In this document: positions 60,218 through 64,000 of the stretch, in pieces
Layout of the letters: each line of letters opens with the position of its first letter
Numbering within the stretch: the stretch's first letter is position 1
Assembly: GCF_000720425.1 (NCBI RefSeq)
Contig: NZ_JOAJ01000008.1
Location: 1-64,000, forward strand
DNA from: Nocardia rhamnosiphila NBRC 108938
GTDB taxonomy: Bacteria > Actinomycetota > Actinomycetes > Mycobacteriales > Mycobacteriaceae
Direction: 5' to 3'
Length of the DNA stretch: 64,000 bases
Program-made: the position numbers and the translations under genes
The notes under the pieces: model-generated
Told to the model about the DNA's origin: nothing
Seen by the model: the letters and a program-made list of their open reading frames with translations, nothing else
The model's database searches: none

Positions 60218-60735
60218 GAGCCCGGAAAATCGCCCGTCCCGGCGGGCACCCGCGACGAGGCACCCGGTTCGGCGCACCGAGCTTGTCGTACCGCGCCGGC
60301 GATCCGAGTGGCGAACCGGCAGCCGACGGTGGCTTTCGGTATGGGTCTCCACCACCGCGGCCGGCTCGGTCGCGGTTTTCGCTGCGGACTTCGATGCCGG
60401 TCGGTACCATGTTGCCGAGTGTTCGCCCTTCCCCGGGAGAGGGTGCGATCACGGTGAATCTCTGCCAGCGGATTGCGATCGCTTCGACCGAGGGAGCGCA
60501 TGAGCCAGGAGGCCGTCCGATGTACCGGGGCGGCAGTCCCGGCGCGTGTCGAATCGACTACCGAGCCCTGCTGCGGTGATCACCGGCAGTCGTCGTCATC
60601 AAGCCTGTGTCCGGCGGTATGAAGAACAACGACACCTGCCTTGCCAGCGTGTCCCGCGCCGGCCGGTCCTGAGTCCAGGTCGGCAACCCCGCGTCATATT
60701 TCGTTTGTCACTGTTGAAACACCTGGAGTCCTCCT
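60218..60735. other. Long intergenic region upstream of the P450
   Basis: About 520 bases with lower coding signal than neighbours. The only candidate gene I see is the short frame at 60500-60622; P450 promoter elements must lie in the AT-richer part near 60690-60720. Confidence 0.5.
60500..60622 (+). CDS. Possible small Cys/Ser-rich peptide
   Basis: A 40-residue frame starting MSQEAVRCTGAAVPARVES with AGGGAG just before the ATG. The second half holds CC, a run of five Ser and a final LCPAV. The ribosome site and composition could suit a small secreted or modified peptide, but chance is a real alternative and no modification enzyme other than the P450 is adjacent. Confidence 0.25.
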   Translation: MSQEAVRCTGAAVPARVESTTEPCCGDHRQSSSSSLCPAV

Positions 60736-62004
60736 GTGCCCATGTCTCAGCCGCTGGAAACGCCTCTGCCTTCCTATGACGGCCGCCCGATCGCACCCAG
60801 TTCGGTGATCGATGGTGATGACCCGCGAGTAGCCATATACACCAAAGAATTCGCCTCGGATCCCCAGCGCGTATACCGGGAGCTGAGAGCCCGCTACGGC
60901 TCGCTGGTTCCCGTGGAGATCGCACCGGGTGTTCCGGCCACTCTCGTGGTCGATTACGAGACCGCGAAGCGAATACTGCACGATCCCGAGCACTTCCCGG
61001 CGGACCCGCGGGCCTGGGAGGCGAATGTACCGCTCGACTGTCCCGTGCGGCCGATGTTGCAGTGGCGGCCGAATGCGTTGCGTAACACCGGAGCGGCTCA
61101 TGCTCGGCTGCGCTCGGCCAACACATTCGCTATCAACGGGATCGACCTGCACACCACCCAGGCGTTGGTCGAAAAGATCGCGGTGCCGCTGATCAACGGT
61201 TTCTGCGCCGCCGGACACGCCGATCTGCTGGCTCAGTTCGTGCACCCCCTCGTCTTCGAGGTCCTCAACACTCTGGTCGGCTGCTCGCCCGATATCGGGG
61301 CGCGTGTCGCGCAGGGCATGGCCAGCATATTCGATACCTCCGCAGGTGCCGAAGAGGGCAACGTGATATTGGAATCGGCGCTGTACGAGCAGACCATGCA
61401 CAAGATCGCCGAGCCCGGCAACGACATCACCACTCGAATGATCGCGCACCGCGCGGAGCTGACCCAGGAGGAGGTGATCCACCAACTGGTCGTCATCTAC
61501 GGGGCGGGAATCGAACCGACCGTCAACCTCATCTTGAATACCTTGCGACTCATGCTGACCGACGACCGGTTCGGCGGCGGAATGATCAGCGGCAGTCTCT
61601 CGACCGCCGATGCGCTGGATGAGTTGCTGTTCACCGATCCTCCGCTGGCGAACTTCTGTTTCAGTTATCCGCGGCAGCCGATTCTCATCGACGGCGTGTG
61701 GCTACCCGCGCATCAGCCTGTGCTGATCAGCATGTCGGCGTGCAACAACGATTCCGCAGTGCATTCCGGAGATTTCACTGCGAATCGGTCCCATCTCGCC
61801 TGGGGCGCCGGCCCCCACACCTGCCCGGCGAAGGATCTTTCCACTACCATCGCTCGCGCGGCGATAGATCAACTGCTCGATGCGCTGCCCGAGATGACAT
61901 CGGCGGTCCCTGTCGAGGATCTGCAGTGGCGGCCCGGGCCCTATCATCGCTCGCTGGCATGCTTGCCCGTTGTATTCGTCCCGATCCCGCCGATGGCCGT
62001 GTGA
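60736..62004 (+). CDS. Cytochrome P450 lacking the ExxR arginine (CYP157-like)
   Basis: 422 residues from GTG 60736 with GGAG seven bases upstream. Heme-binding loop HLAWGAGPHTCPAKDL holds the axial Cys, with Pro-Ala where Gly is common. The I-helix reads VVIYGAGIEPTVN instead of AGxxT. The K-helix has DELLF, so the Arg of ExxR is replaced by Phe. CYP157 enzymes of Streptomyces, encoded in conservons, are known to lack a normal ExxR and share this heme loop. No conservon kinase or GTPase gene is nearby. Codon use is slightly less GC-rich than elsewhere. Confidence 0.85.
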   Translation: MPMSQPLETPLPSYDGRPIAPSSVIDGDDPRVAIYTKEFASDPQRVYRELRARYGSLVPVEIAPGVPATLVVDYETAKRILHDPEHFPADPRAWEANVPLDCPVRPMLQWRPNALRNTGAAHARLRSANTFAINGIDLHTTQALVEKIAVPLINGFCAAGHADLLAQFVHPLVFEVLNTLVGCSPDIGARVAQGMASIFDTSAGAEEGNVILESALYEQTMHKIAEPGNDITTRMIAHRAELTQEEVIHQLVVIYGAGIEPTVNLILNTLRLMLTDDRFGGGMISGSLSTADALDELLFTDPPLANFCFSYPRQPILIDGVWLPAHQPVLISMSACNNDSAVHSGDFTANRSHLAWGAGPHTCPAKDLSTTIARAAIDQLLDALPEMTSAVPVEDLQWRPGPYHRSLACLPVVFVPIPPMAV

Positions 62005-62020
62005 GGGCACGTCTGCGATA

Positions 62021-62050
62021 GATCCGGTCCATCGCACGGTGGACCGGATC
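62021..62050. terminator. Hairpin terminator after the P450
   Basis: An 11-bp perfect stem (GATCCGGTCCA) with an eight-base loop, 16 bases past the P450 stop. Confidence 0.75.
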
Positions 62051-62163
62051 CGAGCGGCCCGTCGAGATGTACCGCGCCCCTACTTCGCGGCCCACTCGGT
62101 GCCGGATGGAGGCATCCGTCGGCGCGTGGAGTGTGGGCGCCGGGCTCCGCGGAGACCGGCCCT

Positions 62164-63105
62164 TCACGACTCGCCCTGCTGTCCGCGGAAACTTTCCCAC
62201 ATCTGTTCCACCACAATGGTGTGATCTTCCCGACGACCCGGTCCGAACGGCCCGGACTCCGGAAACGGTTGGTCGCCGACCGTATGGCTCAATTCTCGAA
62301 GGCCGTCCCGCCAGTTCATGGAACGTTCGATGTTCTGCGCCTCGATTGTCACCGGGTCATGGGAGTATCTCTCGTCGATATCGACTCCGCTCTCTTCCAA
62401 TATTTCACGGCGCGCCCGCGCGGCCGCCAAATACGAGGCGGTATCGCGCTCCACCAGTTTTTGTACCTGGCGATCGGTCCACCCCCGTTTGTCATCTATT
62501 TCATCGAGTCCCGGTGGCGCGATGGTGCGTATCAGATCGCTTCTGCGGGCGTATTCCACCTGTTGCGCCAGGTGACGAGTCATCTCGGCGGAGCCGATGG
62601 GCATTTCACGGTATCCCTCCTCGATATCGATGACTTCGGCATCGGGCACGGTGATCTTCTTACCCGTGTGGTCGGTGTAGGCATCCAGGCCTCCACGCTC
62701 GAATGTCCATCCCCGCTGCTGTAAACCATGGATATCCTGTGACAACGCGCGAGACGACACCACCAGGGCATCGATATCATCGCCGAGCCCCGAAACGACG
62801 CGTATTCGTCGCGCGGGTGCCGGGGCGTGATCGATCTCGGGCGACGCAAGATCATCGATCGGACTGCGCAGATCGTGATCGGTATCGCTGACTGTATTCG
62901 CGGCACCCTGCGCCTTCTCGCTCACCGATCGTGGCGGTCGAGACCTGAGTTTCGCCACATCCGGGACGAGGTTCTTCGCACGGTGAAGTACTTCGCGCAT
63001 GGCGCGGATGATCCCGTCGGGCACACTGCCGATTCTCGCTCGGTACCGTCCTGCACGCGACCGAAAGGCGCTGGACACCGTCGGGGCGAGGGCCTGCGAG
63101 GCCAA
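62164..63105 (-). CDS. Unrecognised protein, possibly a degenerate zincin-like domain
   Basis: 313 residues from the outermost start (TTG 63105); GTG 63024 and ATG 63000 are alternatives and the start is unsure. The first third is basic and probably disordered. The middle (QRGWTFERGGLDAYTDHTGKKITV, read in parts) resembles the segment before the HExxH helix of zincin-like polymorphic toxin domains, but the expected helix reads LAQQVEYA, without the metal-binding His and Glu. The C-terminal third is highly charged and helical. Base composition is lower in GC than its neighbours, which hints at transfer. Confidence 0.5.
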   Translation of the reverse strand: MASQALAPTVSSAFRSRAGRYRARIGSVPDGIIRAMREVLHRAKNLVPDVAKLRSRPPRSVSEKAQGAANTVSDTDHDLRSPIDDLASPEIDHAPAPARRIRVVSGLGDDIDALVVSSRALSQDIHGLQQRGWTFERGGLDAYTDHTGKKITVPDAEVIDIEEGYREMPIGSAEMTRHLAQQVEYARRSDLIRTIAPPGLDEIDDKRGWTDRQVQKLVERDTASYLAAARARREILEESGVDIDERYSHDPVTIEAQNIERSMNWRDGLRELSHTVGDQPFPESGPFGPGRREDHTIVVEQMWESFRGQQGES

Positions 63106-63186
63106 CGCGTCGGCAGCGAGACTGCCGACGTCACCTGGCTGTGTCGGGTCATCGGCCGAGCCGCGGGCATGCCCGGCATCTCCGGG

Positions 63187-63203
63187 TTATGGACAGTCCG
63201 TTA
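63187..63203. promoter_or_regulatory. Imperfect palindrome upstream of the TetR gene
   Basis: TTATGGAC-A-GTCCGTTA has eight-base arms complementary at six positions, 22 bases before the TetR start. Confidence 0.3.
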
Positions 63204-63225
63204 CACAATGCGTTAGGGTCGGCGC

Positions 63226-63843
63226 ATGGCCAGACCACGCAGCTTCGAACACGAGAAGGTGCTCGCGGCCGCCACGAGTCAGTTCCAGCGGGCCGGCCTG
63301 CACGCCACCAGTGCGGAGGATCTCTGCCGGGCCACGGGGCTGGGACGCAGCAGCCTCTACAACACCTTCGGTAGCAAGGACGAACTCTTCGCGCAGTGCC
63401 TCGATGTCTATCTGGACAGCACCCTGGCGCGCGCGGAGGAGGTCATCGGTGATGGTTCGCTCGGCACCGTCGAACGTATCGAGGTCCTGTTGCGCCGGGT
63501 TGTGGCCGAGGAGGTCGAACGGGCCGGGTCCGGGGCGCCGCGGGGTTGTCTGGCGGTGAACACGGTGGCCGAACTGGCCGACGATCCCGTGCACGCGAAG
63601 AATGTCGAGCGGATCGGCCGGGATACCGCCGCCCGGCTGGAATTGCTGAGCGCCGTCCTGCGGGCGGGGCAGGCCGCCGGGGAGGTCACGAAAAGTGTTT
63701 CTGCCGAAGGGCTCGCCGCTTTTGTGAACTCGGCGATCGCCGGTCTGCGTATCTCCTCGCAGGGCCGGGTCGCGGCCCCGTGGTCCGGGGAGATCATCAC
63801 GGCCACGCTGCGGGCGCTGCGGCCGGATCCGGCGAGCGACTGA
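63226..63843 (+). CDS. TetR-family regulator of an MFS efflux gene
   Basis: 205 residues. HTH: EKVLAAATSQFQRAGLHAT then LCRATGLGRSSLYNTFGSKDELF. The C-terminal domain with GAPRGCLAVNTVAEL fits the TetR_C group that often regulates efflux pumps. An MFS gene follows in the same orientation with a clear palindrome between them. Confidence 0.9.
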   Translation: MARPRSFEHEKVLAAATSQFQRAGLHATSAEDLCRATGLGRSSLYNTFGSKDELFAQCLDVYLDSTLARAEEVIGDGSLGTVERIEVLLRRVVAEEVERAGSGAPRGCLAVNTVAELADDPVHAKNVERIGRDTAARLELLSAVLRAGQAAGEVTKSVSAEGLAAFVNSAIAGLRISSQGRVAAPWSGEIITATLRALRPDPASD

Positions 63844-63885
63844 ACCGCTGATGAGCCGATCGCCGCCGTTTTCGCGCCCGCATTT

Positions 63886-63901
63886 TGTACTGATCATTAC
63901 A
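63886..63901. promoter_or_regulatory. TetR-type operator upstream of the MFS gene
   Basis: TGTACTGATCATTACA is palindromic at 14 of 16 positions (TGTA and TGATCA cores) and lies 19 bases before the MFS start. Confidence 0.6.
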
Positions 63902-63920
63902 GAACTCAGGAGAACTTCCC

Positions 63921-64000
63921 GTGCCACCGACCCTTCCCGCCGCGCGCACCGCCGCGGTCCCCGCCGCCGTCTACGTTCTGGCCGCAGGCATTTTCGCCAT
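63921..64000 (+). CDS. MFS transporter, 5' fragment
   Basis: Starts at GTG 63921 after CAGGAGA and runs off the window. The 26 visible residues end AAVYVLAAGIFA, the first-helix pattern of the AraJ/Bcr-type drug-efflux MFS group. With the TetR gene it forms a regulator-pump pair. Confidence 0.7.
   Translation, partial: MPPTLPAARTAAVPAAVYVLAAGIFA

Noticed and set aside
1..64000. CRISPR arrays, rRNA, tRNA or prophage
   Set aside because: No regularly spaced repeats, rRNA blocks, cloverleaf sequences or phage structural genes were seen by eye; a tRNA scan was not possible.

Overview
The window reads as chromosomal DNA of a mycolic-acid-containing actinomycete, most likely Nocardia or a close relative. 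The evidence is very high GC with GC-rich third codon positions, two MspA-type porins (outer-membrane porins of the mycolata), an actinobacterial DUF3145 protein, DtxR/IdeR-type iron boxes, and two sites that match the KstR consensus of sterol-degrading mycolata. Genus is inferred from these features, not from a marker gene.

Layout. (1) 1-10.7 kb: the 3' part of a modular cis-AT type I polyketide synthase (AT-DH-KR-ACP, then KS-AT-DH-KR-ACP and a C-terminal docking-like tail), followed by a PfaD-type enoyl reductase that can act in trans. (2) 10.7-13.5 kb: a SnoaL/NTF2-like protein, a YaeQ protein and two tandem MspA porins. (3) 13.9-33.8 kb: a catecholate siderophore locus. It has two FecCD permeases and their ATPase; a two-module NRPS (C-A-T-C-A-T-TE); a lipoprotein binding protein; an EntS-like exporter; a siderophore-interacting reductase; a stand-alone aryl carrier protein; and a complete 2,3-dihydroxybenzoate pathway (isochorismate synthase, isochorismatase, DHB dehydrogenase, DHB-AMP ligase). 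Three promoters carry iron boxes. A TnpB element is inserted between the binding-protein and exporter genes. (4) 33.8-39.6 kb: two DUF1989 proteins (urea-carboxylase-associated / carboxyguanidine deiminase type), a carboxyltransferase-only relative of urea carboxylase, an SSS-family symporter and a divergent TetR regulator.

(5) 39.6-44.5 kb: a thioesterase with a KstR-like box, a MarR regulator, an SDR/epimerase, a BCCT transporter and a small hypothetical protein. (6) 44.6-48.9 kb: a TetR regulator divergent from a three-gene operon encoding an ABC-F ATPase, a Vat-type acetyltransferase and an MGT-type glycosyltransferase. This reads as an intrinsic macrolide/streptogramin resistance operon. 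(7) 48.9-54.3 kb: an inverted pair of small membrane paralogs, a DUF1254/DUF1214 lipoprotein, a TerD-DUF2510-zinc ribbon-HNH fusion protein and two small hypotheticals. (8) 54.3-60.2 kb: PabB, an APH-like phosphotransferase, a zinc alcohol dehydrogenase under a second KstR-like box, a serine hydrolase and a DUF3145 protein. (9) 60.2-64 kb: a possible small Cys/Ser-rich peptide, a cytochrome P450 lacking the usual ExxR arginine, an unrecognised protein, and a TetR/MFS efflux pair cut by the window end.

No rRNA, tRNA, CRISPR array or prophage was seen by eye. Coordinates come from reading frames and visible ribosome binding sites; family calls come from recognised motifs, not database searches.
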